This document shows positions 26,210 to 34,652 of a stretch of 64,000 nucleotides of DNA, piece after piece (position 1 is the first letter of the stretch; the number at the start of each line of letters is the position of its first letter). The stretch spans positions 2,046,001 to 2,110,000 of the forward strand of contig OY970203.1 in the NCBI GenBank assembly GCA_963708325.1. Reading direction: 5' to 3'. This stretch comes from G963708325 sp963708325 (GTDB lineage Bacteria > Actinomycetota > Thermoleophilia > Solirubrobacterales > 70-9). Under the pieces are notes generated by a model, which was given only the letters and a program-made list of their open reading frames with translations, did not search any database and was not told the origin of the DNA. A program made the translations under genes and the position numbers.

Positions 26210-27586
26210 ATGGCGCGCCCCGAGAATCGATACATCTGCCAGCAGTGCGGCCAGGTGGCGCTCACCTGGTCGGGCCGCTGTCCCGGCTGCCGCGAGTGGA
26301 ACACGCTGGTGGAGGCGCGCCGCACCAGCGAGCGCGGGAGGCGTTCCGCCGGGCCCTCGCCCGCGCGCCGCCCCGTCGCCCTGCGCGACGTGACCGGGCC
26401 GGAGGCCGCCCGCCTCCCCACCGAGATCGGCGAGCTCGACCGCGTGCTCGGCGGCGGCCTGGTGCCGGGGTCGCTGGTCCTGCTCGGCGGATCGCCGGGA
26501 ATCGGCAAGAGCACGCTGACGGCGATGATGCTCGGCAACCTGGCCCGCGCCGGCCGCAGCACCCTGTACGTGTCCGGCGAGGAGTCCGCCGCCCAGGTGC
26601 GGCTGCGGGCGGAGCGGCTCGGCGATCACGCGCTGGCGGTGCCGGCACTCGCCGAGACCGCGCTGGAGCCGGTGCTCGCCACGCTGGAGTCTGATCGCCC
26701 CGACGTTTGCGTGGTCGACTCGATCCAGACCCTTCACTCCGGCGAGATGAGCGGCGCGCCGGGATCGGTCGGACAGGTGCGCGAGGCGGCGGCGGCGCTG
26801 ATGGAGGTCGCCAAGCGCCGCGACGTCGCCGTCGTCCTGGTCGGCCACGTGACCAAGGAGGGAAGCCTCGCCGGCCCCCGCGTGCTGGAGCACCTCGTTG
26901 ACTGCGTGCTTCAGTTCGAGGGCGAGCGCGAGCGCTCCTACCGCACCCTGCGGGCGCTGAAGAACCGCTTCGGCGCGACCAACGAGGTCGGGGTCTTCGA
27001 GATGCGCTCCGGCGGGTTGACCGAGGTGACGGACCCCTCCGCACGCTTCCTCGACGAGACGACGGCGGCCGCCGGCTCGTGCGTGCTGTGCGCGATGGAG
27101 GGGACGCGACCGGTCCTGGTCGAGGTCCAGGCGTTGGTCGCCCCGACCGAGATCGAGCACCCGCGGCGCGTGGCCGCCGGGATCGACCGCAACCGCCTCA
27201 GCCTCGTCCTCGCCGTGCTCGCCCGCCACGCCCGTCTGCCGCTCGCCGCCGCCGATGTCTTCGTCAGCGTCGCCGGGGGCGTGCGCGTCTCGGAGCCCGG
27301 CGCCGACCTCGCCGTGGCGATGGCCGTGACCTCGGCCCACAGGGGAGAGCCGCTGACCAGCCCCTCGGGCAAGCCGCTCGCCTGCTTCGGCGAGGTCGGG
27401 CTCACCGGGGAGCTGCGCTACGTCGCCCACGCCGAGCGCCGTGTGGCGGAAGCGCGCAAGTTCGGCCTCGGCCCCGTCGTCGGCCCCGCCTCCGGCGACC
27501 CCGTCGAGGCGCTCGCCGGGGCGGCCACCCTGCGGGAGGCGCTGCGCGCCGGCTTCGGCAAGCGGCCGGTGCGCGAGGCCGCCTGA
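26210..27586 (+). CDS. radA: DNA repair protein RadA
   Basis: A 458-residue RecA-like ATPase that helps branch migration in recombination. It has an N-terminal zinc finger (CQQCG...CPGC), Walker A GGSPGIGKST, the RadA-specific KNRFG motif and a C-terminal Lon-protease-like domain (ASGDPVEALAGAA end). TAGCAT at 26196-26201 lies 8 nt before the ATG, giving a nearly leaderless transcript. It is followed by disA, a pairing conserved in many Gram-positive bacteria. Confidence 0.96.
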   Translation: MARPENRYICQQCGQVALTWSGRCPGCREWNTLVEARRTSERGRRSAGPSPARRPVALRDVTGPEAARLPTEIGELDRVLGGGLVPGSLVLLGGSPGIGKSTLTAMMLGNLARAGRSTLYVSGEESAAQVRLRAERLGDHALAVPALAETALEPVLATLESDRPDVCVVDSIQTLHSGEMSGAPGSVGQVREAAAALMEVAKRRDVAVVLVGHVTKEGSLAGPRVLEHLVDCVLQFEGERERSYRTLRALKNRFGATNEVGVFEMRSGGLTEVTDPSARFLDETTAAAGSCVLCAMEGTRPVLVEVQALVAPTEIEHPRRVAAGIDRNRLSLVLAVLARHARLPLAAADVFVSVAGGVRVSEPGADLAVAMAVTSAHRGEPLTSPSGKPLACFGEVGLTGELRYVAHAERRVAEARKFGLGPVVGPASGDPVEALAGAATLREALRAGFGKRPVREAA

Positions 27587-27607
27587 GCGCCGCCGCCACC
27601 CACCACC

Positions 27608-27631
27608 CGACTTGACAAGTCGGATTCCGAC
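27608..27631 (+). promoter_or_regulatory. Overlapping inverted repeats upstream of disA
   Basis: CGACTT-GAC-AAGTCG (27608-27622) overlaps GTCGGA-T-TCCGAC (27619-27631), giving two alternative hairpins or a tandem operator. TTGACA (27612-27617) is embedded, but no good -10 follows at 16-18 nt. Either a regulator site or a switchable RNA hairpin is possible. Confidence 0.35.
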
Positions 27632-27691
27632 TGCTCAACACGGAATTCGGGTCGCGGCAGGTGCCCGATCCTTTTGCCATCATCAGTCGCC

Positions 27692-28804
27692 ATGGCGCCG
27701 GTGCCCGGGGACGAGTTGGAGGAGCTGGAGGCGCGTCAGGATCCCCGGCTGCTGAGGGCACTCGACATGGTCGCGCCGGGCACCGCCCTGCGGGAGGGGA
27801 TCGACAACATCGTCCACGCCAAGTCGGGCGGGCTGATCGTGATCGGCGAGCCCGACGACATCTCGTTCCTGTTCTCGGGCGGGATCAAGCTCGACATCGA
27901 CTACACCCCGGCGCTGCTGTACCAGGTGGCGAAGATGGACGGGGCGATCGTGCTCAACGCCGCGGCCACGAAGATCACCTGGGCCAACGTCCAGCTGATG
28001 CCGGACCCGACGATCCTCTCGGCCGAGACCGGCACCCGTCACCGCACGGCGGAGCGCGTCTCCAAGCAGACCTCGGCGCTGGTCGTCTCCGTCTCCGAGC
28101 GCCGCGACGTGGTCTCGCTCTACCTCGGGGGGATGAAGTACATCCTCGAGGACATCCCGGCCGTGCTGACAAAGGCCAACCAGGGGCTCGCCACCCTCGA
28201 CAAGTACCGGGCCCGCCTCGATCAGGTCTCCTTCCGCCTCACCGCCCTCGAGTTCGAGGGCGGTGTCGTGCTGTACGACGTCCTCGCCGTGCTGCAGCGG
28301 GCCGAGCTGGTGACGCGCATGGCCGTCGAGGTCGAGCGCTACATCGTCGAGCTGGGCACGGAGGGGCGGATGATCGAGATGCAGCTCGAGGAGACGATGG
28401 TGGGCGTCGCCACCGACAAGGAGGCGCTGGTCCGCGACTACGCCGTCGAGGACTCGGAGCGGATGGTGGAGGCGGTGCTGTCCACCATCGCCCGCCTGCC
28501 GCATCAGGACGTGCTCGACTTCGGCCGCCTCGCCGAGCTGCTCGGCTACGACCGCAAGGTGTCGGCGCTCGAGTTCCCGGTGCAGGCGCGCGGCTACCGC
28601 GTGCTCGGGCGGATCCCGCGGCTGCCGAAGCTGGTCGTGCAGAAGATCGTCCGCAGCTTCGGCGACCTCGGCACCGTCCTGGCGGCCACGGATGCCGAGC
28701 TGGAGGCCGCCGAGGACGTCGGCCCCGCCCGGGCCAAGGACATCCGCGAAGGGCTTCGCAGGCTTTCGGAGGTCGACCTGGTCGACCGCTATTCGCAGAG
28801 ATGA
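27692..28804 (+). CDS. disA: DNA integrity scanning diadenylate cyclase DisA
   Basis: A 370-residue enzyme that condenses two ATP into cyclic di-AMP and pauses at branched DNA. The DAC domain motifs are DGA (83-85, KMDGAIVLN) and RHR (116-118, GTRHRTAE). A helical linker precedes a C-terminal helix-hairpin-helix DNA-binding region (LEAAEDVGPARAKDIREGL). ATG 27692 is preferred over TTG 27674. It is downstream of radA, whose product is known to modulate DisA in Bacillus. Confidence 0.96.
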   Translation: MAPVPGDELEELEARQDPRLLRALDMVAPGTALREGIDNIVHAKSGGLIVIGEPDDISFLFSGGIKLDIDYTPALLYQVAKMDGAIVLNAAATKITWANVQLMPDPTILSAETGTRHRTAERVSKQTSALVVSVSERRDVVSLYLGGMKYILEDIPAVLTKANQGLATLDKYRARLDQVSFRLTALEFEGGVVLYDVLAVLQRAELVTRMAVEVERYIVELGTEGRMIEMQLEETMVGVATDKEALVRDYAVEDSERMVEAVLSTIARLPHQDVLDFGRLAELLGYDRKVSALEFPVQARGYRVLGRIPRLPKLVVQKIVRSFGDLGTVLAATDAELEAAEDVGPARAKDIREGLRRLSEVDLVDRYSQR

Positions 28805-28826
28805 CGGCCTCCCGCGGGAGGCCGTC
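28803..28826 (+). terminator. Hairpin between disA and carD
   Basis: GACGGCCTCC (28803-28812) pairs perfectly with GGAGGCCGTC (28817-28826). It overlaps the disA stop and ends 7 nt before the carD Shine-Dalgarno sequence. There is no T-run, so it may be a processing or stability element. Confidence 0.55.
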
Positions 28827-28833
28827 TCCACGT

Positions 28834-28850
28834 AAAGGAGGAAGACCATT
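28834..28850 (+). promoter_or_regulatory. Ribosome binding site and ATT start of carD
   Basis: AAAGGAGG (28834-28841) lies 6 nt before ATT (28848-28850), ideal spacing. An in-frame TAA at 28833-28835 rules out any start further upstream. Confidence 0.75.
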
Positions 28851-29417
28851 CCGGAGCTAGCAGCTGAAGAGGCTATAGACGCCGGCCTCGAGTTCGAGGC
28901 GATCCCCGTCTGCGATTTCCAGAAGGGGGACAAGGTCGTGTACCCGCACCACGGGGCCGGCATGGTGCTGAAGAAGGAGACGAAGGAGCTGCTGGGCGAG
29001 AAGCGCGACTACCTGACGATCAAGATCCTGCACAACGACATGACGGTGATGGTGCCGTGCGAGAACGCCGGCCGGGCGGGGTTGCGCAGGGTGATCGACG
29101 AGGTCCAGGTCAAGAAGGTGATCGGGGTGCTCACCGACGAGGTCTCCGAGATGCCGAAGAACTGGAACCGTCGCTTCAAGCACAACCGCGAGAAGATCAA
29201 GACGGGCGACGTGTTCGAGCTCGCCGAGGTCGTGCGCAACCTCGCCATCCGGGAATGGGAGAAGGGCCTCTCCACCGGGGAGAAGCAGATGTACACCCGC
29301 GCGAAGAAGATCCTCGCCTCGGAGTTCATGTACGCGCTGGACAAGGACGAGGACGAGGCCGAGGGCTACCTCGACGAGCTGCTCGAGGACAGCTTCGGCG
29401 CCAAGGCCACTGCCTGA
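28848..29417 (+). CDS. carD: CarD-family RNA polymerase regulator, ATT start
   Basis: A 189-residue regulator that binds RNA polymerase beta and stabilises open complexes at rRNA and other promoters. The Tudor-like RNA-polymerase-interaction domain begins FQKGDKVVYPHHGAG (about residues 24-38) and a helical DNA-binding domain follows (KTGDVFELAEVVRNLAIRE...). The first ATG/GTG/TTG in frame is GTG 28938, which lies inside the conserved VVYPHHG strand and would remove its beginning. The strong Shine-Dalgarno points to ATT 28848. It lies between disA and ispD, which it overlaps or abuts. Confidence 0.85.
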   Translation: MPELAAEEAIDAGLEFEAIPVCDFQKGDKVVYPHHGAGMVLKKETKELLGEKRDYLTIKILHNDMTVMVPCENAGRAGLRRVIDEVQVKKVIGVLTDEVSEMPKNWNRRFKHNREKIKTGDVFELAEVVRNLAIREWEKGLSTGEKQMYTRAKKILASEFMYALDKDEDEAEGYLDELLEDSFGAKATA

Positions 29418-30111
29418 CGACACGCCTCTGGCAACAGCGGTCGTAGCGGCCGCCGGCTCCGGAGAGAGGCTCGGAGCCGGCGGCCCGAAGGCGTTCGTCG
29501 AGCTCGCCGGTCGAGAGCTCGTCGACTGGTCGATCGAGGCGATGCGGTCGGCGCAATCGGTGGGGGCGATCGTGGTCGCGGTGCCCGCCGAGTGCGAGCA
29601 GCGACTGGTCGGCCGCGATGTCGAGGTCGTCACGGGCGGCGCCACTCGCTCGGAGTCCGTGAACGCGGCGATGGCCGTTGTCGATTCCGAGCTCGTCGTC
29701 GTCCACGACGCCGCCCGGCCGCTGGTCACGCCCGCCCTCGTCGACGCGGTCGTCTCCGACCTGCTCTTGGGCGACGACCGCGACGCCGTCGTCGCCGCGG
29801 TGCCGGTCTCGGACACGATCAAGCAGGTCGCGAGCGGACGCGAGGTCGAGCGGACGCTGGACCGCTCCAGCCTGTGGGCCGCGCAGACGCCGCAGGCGTT
29901 TCGCGCCGGCGCCCTGCGCGAGGCGCTCGCCTCGACGTCGCTGCTCTCCCAGGCGACCGACGACGCGATGCTGCTGGAGCGGATCGGCGGCCGCGTCGTC
30001 CTGCACGAGGCGGCCGCGGAGAACCTCAAGGTGACCACCGACCTCGACCTGCGGGTGGCCGAGATGCTGCTCGCCGAGCGCAGAGGAGCGAAGGGCGCGA
30101 GGCCGTGCTGA
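29410..30111 (+). CDS. ispD: 2-C-methyl-D-erythritol 4-phosphate cytidylyltransferase
   Basis: A 233-residue MEP-pathway enzyme making CDP-methylerythritol for isoprenoids. The CTP-binding motif VVAAAGSGERLGAGGPKAF lies at the very start, followed by VHDAARPLV, VPVSDTIK and TPQAFR. No ATG/GTG/TTG precedes the CTP loop in frame: ATG 29542 comes after it. The start must be a CTG at 29410 (used here, overlapping the carD end) or 29428. The 3' end overlaps the PHP gene. IspF follows one gene later. Confidence 0.9.
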   Translation: MPDDTPLATAVVAAAGSGERLGAGGPKAFVELAGRELVDWSIEAMRSAQSVGAIVVAVPAECEQRLVGRDVEVVTGGATRSESVNAAMAVVDSELVVVHDAARPLVTPALVDAVVSDLLLGDDRDAVVAAVPVSDTIKQVASGREVERTLDRSSLWAAQTPQAFRAGALREALASTSLLSQATDDAMLLERIGGRVVLHEAAAENLKVTTDLDLRVAEMLLAERRGAKGARPC

Positions 30112-30932
30112 CCGACTATCACCTGCACCTGCGCCCGGACGACTCGGGCGCCCCGGAGGAGGCCTTCTCGCAGGCGAACGTCGAGCGCTACCTCGCCGCC
30201 GCCGAGGCGGCCGGGATCGCCGAGCTGGGGGTCTCCGAGCACGTCTACCGCTTCCGTCAGGCCCTCGAGGTCTGGGACCACCCCTTCTGGCGGCAACAGG
30301 CCGGCGACGACCTCGACGCCTACTGCGAGTTCGTCCGCGGCACGCCGCTGCGGCTCGGCATCGAGATGGACTTCGTGCCGGCGCGGGAGGAGAGCACCGC
30401 CGCCCTGCTCGGCGCGCGCCGGTTCGACTACGTGGTCGGCTCGGTCCACTTCCTGGGCGGGCGGGCGGTGGACCTCGACGATCCGGAGCTGGACGTGTGG
30501 GCGGGGCCCGGCGACCCCGACGCGATCTGGCGGCGTTACTTCGACCTCCTTGCCGACGCCGCGCGCTCCGGCCTCTTCGACGTCCTCGGCCACCCCGACC
30601 TGGTCAAGGTCTGGGGTGAGCGTCGGCCGCGGCCCCGCCGCGATCCCCGCTTCTACTACGAGCCCGCCGTCGAGGCGATCTCGGAGGCAGGCGTCGCGGT
30701 CGAGGTCTCGACCGCGGGGCTGCGGAAGCCCGTCGGCGAGATCTATCCGGCCCGGCGCTTCGCCGAGATGTGCGTCGAGGCGGGGGCCGCCTTCTCGCTC
30801 TCCTCCGACGCCCACGCGCCCGAGGAGGTCGGCTTCGAGTACGGTCGCGCGATCGAGTTCCTGCGCGACCTTGGTGTCGGAGAGATAGCGGTCTTCGAGG
30901 GGCGGGAGCGCCGCCTGGAGCCGCTCGGATGA
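30105..30932 (+). CDS. PHP-domain phosphatase (histidinol-phosphatase-like)
   Basis: A 275-residue metal-dependent hydrolase. The PHP metal ligands are visible: H6 and H8 (YHLHL), the SEHVYRF histidine, GIEMDF glutamate, SVHFL and GHPDL histidines, and DAH near the C-terminus (SSDAHAPEEVG). The fold matches HisK-type histidinol-phosphatase, though the position between ispD and ispF gives no support for a histidine role. The GTG overlaps ispD by 7 nt and the end overlaps ispF (ATGA), so all three are coupled. Confidence 0.82.
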   Translation: MLTDYHLHLRPDDSGAPEEAFSQANVERYLAAAEAAGIAELGVSEHVYRFRQALEVWDHPFWRQQAGDDLDAYCEFVRGTPLRLGIEMDFVPAREESTAALLGARRFDYVVGSVHFLGGRAVDLDDPELDVWAGPGDPDAIWRRYFDLLADAARSGLFDVLGHPDLVKVWGERRPRPRRDPRFYYEPAVEAISEAGVAVEVSTAGLRKPVGEIYPARRFAEMCVEAGAAFSLSSDAHAPEEVGFEYGRAIEFLRDLGVGEIAVFEGRERRLEPLG

Positions 30933-31381
30933 GGGTCGGAGTCGGCTACGACAGCCATCGTCTCGCCGAGGGCGAACGGCTCGTGCTCGGCGGCGTCGAG
31001 ATCGAGCACGAGCGCGGCCTTGCCGGGCACTCCGACGCCGACGTGCTCATCCACGCCGTGATCGACGCCCTGCTGGGGGCATGCGGCCTCGGCGACCTCG
31101 GCACCCTCTTTCCCTCCGACGACGAGCAATGGCGCGACGCCGACTCGCTCGACCTGCTGCGGATCGCGCTCGGCAACCTGCCCGGGCGGCCGCTGAACGT
31201 CGACGCCACGGTGATCTGCGAGGAGCCCGCGCTCGGCCCTCACCGGGCGGAGATGGAGCGTGTCCTCTCGCAGGCGCTGTCCGCTCCGGTCAGCGTCAAG
31301 GCCACGACAAACGATCGCCTCGGCGCGATCGGGCGGGGCGAGGGGATCGCCTGCATGGCGGTGGCGCTGGTCGATACGTGA
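30929..31381 (+). CDS. ispF: 2-C-methyl-D-erythritol 2,4-cyclodiphosphate synthase
   Basis: A 150-residue trimeric enzyme that cyclises the MEP-pathway intermediate with release of CMP. The zinc ligands lie in GYDSHRL (D8, H10) and GHSDADVLIHAVIDALLGA. The C-terminal TTNDRLGAIGRGEGIACMA segment is typical. The ATG overlaps the preceding stop. IspE is not in the window. Confidence 0.96.
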   Translation: MRVGVGYDSHRLAEGERLVLGGVEIEHERGLAGHSDADVLIHAVIDALLGACGLGDLGTLFPSDDEQWRDADSLDLLRIALGNLPGRPLNVDATVICEEPALGPHRAEMERVLSQALSAPVSVKATTNDRLGAIGRGEGIACMAVALVDT

Positions 31382-31455
31382 TCGATCTCACAGTGCTCGC
31401 CCGGCTCTGCGCCTAGCGTCGGGCGTCTGGTGGCGCGGCGCACGAAGGCGGCGAG

Positions 31456-31881
31456 TTGAGCACGGGAGCGCAGGCGACCACGGACGCCGGCACCGACGCC
31501 CGCCAGCTGGCGAGGCGCCTGTACGAGCTGGTCAACCACCACGACCCCGACGCCCTCGGCGAGGTCTTCGCCGCCGACTTTCGCGGCCACGGCCTCGGCG
31601 AGTGCGGGATCGAGGGCCTGAAGGAGGAGCTGGGCTACATCCTGCGCGCCTTCCCGGACCTGCGAATCACGGTCGAGGACGTCGTCGCCGAGGGCGACCG
31701 CGTGGTGGCGCGCATCACCTACTGGGGGACGCAGCGCGAGCGCTTCGCCGGGATCCCGGCCGGCGGGCGCCGGATGCAGGTGTGCGGCGTCGACATCCAC
31801 CGCGTCGCCCGGGGCCGGATCGCCGAGACCTGGTCGATGTTCGACATGGCTGCGGCGGCCCAGCAGCTGAAGCGGCGCTGA
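31456..31881 (+). CDS. SnoaL-like polyketide-cyclase-type protein
   Basis: A 141-residue NTF2-fold protein of the SnoaL ester-cyclase group, with LYELVNHHDPDALGEVFAADFRGHG at the N-terminus and GGRRMQVCGVDIHRVARGRIAETWSMFD near the end. It probably binds a small molecule; no substrate is implied. TTG 31456 is the only close start; TAGCGT near 31413 may be its -10 box. It is not similar enough to the folP-linked SnoaL protein to be called a recent duplicate. Confidence 0.75.
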   Translation: MSTGAQATTDAGTDARQLARRLYELVNHHDPDALGEVFAADFRGHGLGECGIEGLKEELGYILRAFPDLRITVEDVVAEGDRVVARITYWGTQRERFAGIPAGGRRMQVCGVDIHRVARGRIAETWSMFDMAAAAQQLKRR

Positions 31882-31941
31882 CCGCGCCGCCGTCCGATGC
31901 GGCGCTCGACGCCGTCGCCGCGCGGCGCTCCGGCGGCGGAA

Positions 31942-31947
31942 TAAGCT
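31942..31947 (+). promoter_or_regulatory. -10 box of the AMP-ligase gene
   Basis: TAAGCT ends 7 nt before GTG 31955, consistent with leaderless transcription. Confidence 0.5.
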
Positions 31948-31954
31948 ACGCGCC

Positions 31955-33601
31955 GTGCCGATGACGTCGCTGGTGTCCAGGCTCCCGGTGCAGCGCGTCC
32001 TTAGCGCTCCCGCGGACGCCCTGTTCGAGATCAAGGTCCTGACCGATGCCGGGATCATCGCCCCGATGCGCCCCGACAAGCTCGGCCGGGTCGCGCTCGA
32101 GCTGGTGCGGTGGGGCGCCTCCCCGGCGGCGGGGGCGGCTTCCTGCGCGATCACCCATCCGGACGAGCCGGCGATCGTCGACGACGCCGGCGCGCTGACC
32201 TTCGCCGAGGTCCACGCCCGCTCGAATGCGCTCGCGCACTCGCTGCGCGAGCAGGGAGTCAAGCCCGGGTCGGGGCTGGCGATCATGTGCCGCAACCACC
32301 GCGGCTTCGTCGAGGTGAGCCTCGCCGCCTCGAAGCTCGGCGCGAAGGCCCTGTACCTCAACACGGCCTTCGCCGCGCCCCAGCTCGCCGACGTGCTGGA
32401 GCGGGAGTCCCCCGCCGCGCTCGTCTACGACGACGAGTTCGCCGACCTGCTCTCCGAGGGCGGCCACGACGTCCGGCGCTTCGTCGCCTGGGAGGAGGAC
32501 GGCGGGTCCGGGGACCCGACGCTGCGCGAGCTGATCGAGTCGGGCGACGACTCCGACCTGTCGCCGCCCCCCGAGCACGGCCGCTTCGTGATCCTCACCT
32601 CCGGGACCACGGGGACGCCAAAGGGCGCCCAGCGCAGCCAGCCGCAGGGCCTCGGAGCGCTGGCGTCGCTGCTGTCGAAGATCCCGCTGCGCTCCCGCCA
32701 GACGACGGTGATCGCCGCGCCCCTGTTCCACTCCTGGGGGTTTACGCACTGGATCCTGTCGCTGCCCACCACGGCGACGATCGTCCTGCACCGCAAGTTC
32801 GATCCCGCGACGACGCTGCGCATCACCGCCGAGCACCGCGCCCGCGCCCTGGTCGTGGTCCCGGTGATGATGCAGCGAATCCTCGACCTGCCGGAGGAGG
32901 AGCGCCGGAGGCACGACCTCAGCGCGCTCGAGGTGACCGCCGCCAGCGGCTCGGCCCTGTCGGGTAGCCTGGCCACCCGCTGGATGGACGAGTGCGGCGA
33001 CAACATCTACAACCTGTACGGCTCCACGGAGGTCGCCTGGGCGACGATCGCGACGCCGGAGGACCTCCGCGCCGCCCCGGGCACGGCGGGGCGCCCCCCG
33101 CGCGGCACGATCGTGCGGATCGTCGACTCGGACGGAGAACCCGTCCCGACCGGCAAGACGGGCCGGGTCTTCGTCGGAAACCAGATGTCCACCTCGTTCG
33201 AGGGCTACACGGGCGGCGGCAGCAAGGAGATCCTCGACGGGCTTCTGTCCAGCGGCGACGTCGGCCACTTCGACGAGGCCGGTCGTCTGTTCATCGACGG
33301 CCGTGACGACGAGATGATCGTCTCGGGCGGCGAGAACGTCTTCCCGGCCGAGGTCGAGGACCTCCTCTCCCGGCACGAGGCGGTGGCGGAGGCGGCCGTG
33401 ATCGGCGTCAACGACGAGGACTTCGGTCAGCGGCTGAAGGCCTTTGTCGTCCGCAAGGACGGCGAGGACCTCGACGAGGACGAGGTGAAGTCCTACGTGA
33501 AGTCCAACCTCGCCCGCTACAAGGTGCCTCGCGACGTCGAGTTCCTGGACGCCCTGCCGCGCAACGCCACCGGCAAGGTTCTCAAGCGCGAGCTGGCCTG
33601 A
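31955..33601 (+). CDS. Fatty-acyl-CoA/AMP ligase
   Basis: A 548-residue adenylate-forming enzyme that activates a carboxylic acid as acyl-AMP and then acyl-CoA. The AMP-binding loop is LTSGTTGTPKGA, followed by NLYGSTE, the YTGGGSKEILDGLLSSGDVGH hinge region with IDGRDDEMIVSGGENVFP, and the catalytic-lysine tail ATGKVLKREL. The long N-terminal lead of about 60 residues resembles FadD-type proteins. The true substrate (fatty acid or aromatic acid) cannot be read from sequence. Confidence 0.88.
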   Translation: MPMTSLVSRLPVQRVLSAPADALFEIKVLTDAGIIAPMRPDKLGRVALELVRWGASPAAGAASCAITHPDEPAIVDDAGALTFAEVHARSNALAHSLREQGVKPGSGLAIMCRNHRGFVEVSLAASKLGAKALYLNTAFAAPQLADVLERESPAALVYDDEFADLLSEGGHDVRRFVAWEEDGGSGDPTLRELIESGDDSDLSPPPEHGRFVILTSGTTGTPKGAQRSQPQGLGALASLLSKIPLRSRQTTVIAAPLFHSWGFTHWILSLPTTATIVLHRKFDPATTLRITAEHRARALVVVPVMMQRILDLPEEERRRHDLSALEVTAASGSALSGSLATRWMDECGDNIYNLYGSTEVAWATIATPEDLRAAPGTAGRPPRGTIVRIVDSDGEPVPTGKTGRVFVGNQMSTSFEGYTGGGSKEILDGLLSSGDVGHFDEAGRLFIDGRDDEMIVSGGENVFPAEVEDLLSRHEAVAEAAVIGVNDEDFGQRLKAFVVRKDGEDLDEDEVKSYVKSNLARYKVPRDVEFLDALPRNATGKVLKRELA

Positions 33602-33625
33602 GGGACCCCCCCCCGGGCCGTCCCC

Positions 33626-33660
33626 GAGGGAGGGCCTCTGGACCCTTCGGGCCCTCCCTC
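33626..33660 (+). terminator. Strong stem-loop after the AMP-ligase gene
   Basis: An 11-bp perfect stem GAGGGAGGGCC/GGCCCTCCCTC (33626-33636 with 33650-33660), loop 13 nt, no T-run. It probably ends the ligase transcript. Confidence 0.6.
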
Positions 33661-33737
33661 CGGCGCCCGCCGCAACTCTGGCGCGGCGCGCGGGTTTAGC
33701 GCGATGAAACCGACCCCAACGGGAGGGATGCAGCACG

Positions 33738-34511
33738 ATGAGAGTCACACGCTACGCACCGCTCGCGCTAGCCGTCGCCGCCGTCATGGCGATTACGGCC
33801 GGGGTGGCGCTCGGTGCGACGATCATCGGTACCGACGGACCGGACCAGCTAACAGGGACCCCCAGCCATGACCTGATCAACGCCAAGGCTGGCGATGACC
33901 AGGTCCGGGCGCTCGGCGGGCGCGACGGCGTTCGCGCCGGCGATGGCGCCGACCAGGTGGGCCTGGGCGAGGGGAACGACAGGGCCGCCGGCGGCAACGG
34001 CAACGACCAGATCTTCGGCGCCGACGGCGCCGACGAGATCCACGGAAACGCCGGCGTCGACACGCTCGGCGGCGGTGACGGGCCCGACCAGGTGTTCGCG
34101 GGGGCCGGCAACGACACCAGCCGCGGCGGCCACGGCCGCGATCTGCTGCGCGGGCGGGACGGCGACGACCAGCAGTTCGGCGGAGACGGCAACGACGTCA
34201 TCTTCGCCGGGCGCGGCGTCGACGTGTCGCGCGGCGGCGACGGCGACGACAACCTCTGGGCGCTCGCCCAGGGCGACGTCGACACGTCGGGCGGTCCGGA
34301 CACCACCGGGGACACGCTGTACGGAGGGCAAGGCGACGACTCGCTGCGCACCAACGACGGCGAGCAGGACACGATCCACTGCGGCCCGGGGATGGACAGG
34401 GCGCGCGTCGACCAGTTCGACGTCGTCGTGGACAACGGCCGCGACCACTGCGAGCACGTGGTGACCGTGCCGCCGAACACGCAGGAGGATCAGACGGAGA
34501 ACCAGTCCTGA
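33738..34511 (+). CDS. Secreted RTX-type calcium-binding protein
   Basis: A 257-residue exported protein. A signal peptide (about 1-27, AVMAITAGVALGA) is followed almost entirely by glycine/aspartate nonapeptides of the GGxGxDxUx kind (for example GGNGNDQIFG, GGDGDDNLWA, GGQGDDSLRT), at least ten units. These bind calcium in a parallel beta roll. A short cysteine-bearing end (HCGPGMD...DHCEHV) may be disulfide-linked. No enzyme domain is present, so a structural or surface role is likely. AACGGGAGGG gives the ribosome site. Confidence 0.85.
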   Translation: MRVTRYAPLALAVAAVMAITAGVALGATIIGTDGPDQLTGTPSHDLINAKAGDDQVRALGGRDGVRAGDGADQVGLGEGNDRAAGGNGNDQIFGADGADEIHGNAGVDTLGGGDGPDQVFAGAGNDTSRGGHGRDLLRGRDGDDQQFGGDGNDVIFAGRGVDVSRGGDGDDNLWALAQGDVDTSGGPDTTGDTLYGGQGDDSLRTNDGEQDTIHCGPGMDRARVDQFDVVVDNGRDHCEHVVTVPPNTQEDQTENQS

Positions 34512-34555
34512 CGGAAAGGCTTGTCAGGGAGGTACTGCCGAAATACCGGACGGGG

Positions 34556-34634
34556 CGAGGCCGCTGAGGCGGCCTCGCACCGGCCCTTTGACAGGACGGA
34601 GGCGGTTGGATCTCTCCCCGGGGATCCGCCGCCT
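34556..34634 (+). terminator. Bidirectional terminator region
   Basis: Two hairpins separate convergent genes: GCGAGGCCGC/GCGGCCTCGC (34556-34565 with 34570-34579), and AGGCGG..GGATC paired with GATCC..CCGCCT (34601-34613 with 34623-34634), followed on the plus strand by TTCCGTTT. Confidence 0.7.
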
Positions 34635-34652
34635 TTCCGTTTGCGCGATTCC

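Noticed and set aside
27612..27640. Vegetative promoter for disA from TTGACA
   Set aside because: The hexamer at the right distance is TCAACA, which does not fit TANNNT.
28938..29417. carD starting at GTG 28938
   Set aside because: It would remove the first strand of the conserved domain and has no ribosome site, whereas ATT 28848 has a perfect one.
29542..30111. ispD starting at ATG 29542
   Set aside because: It would delete the essential CTP-binding loop.
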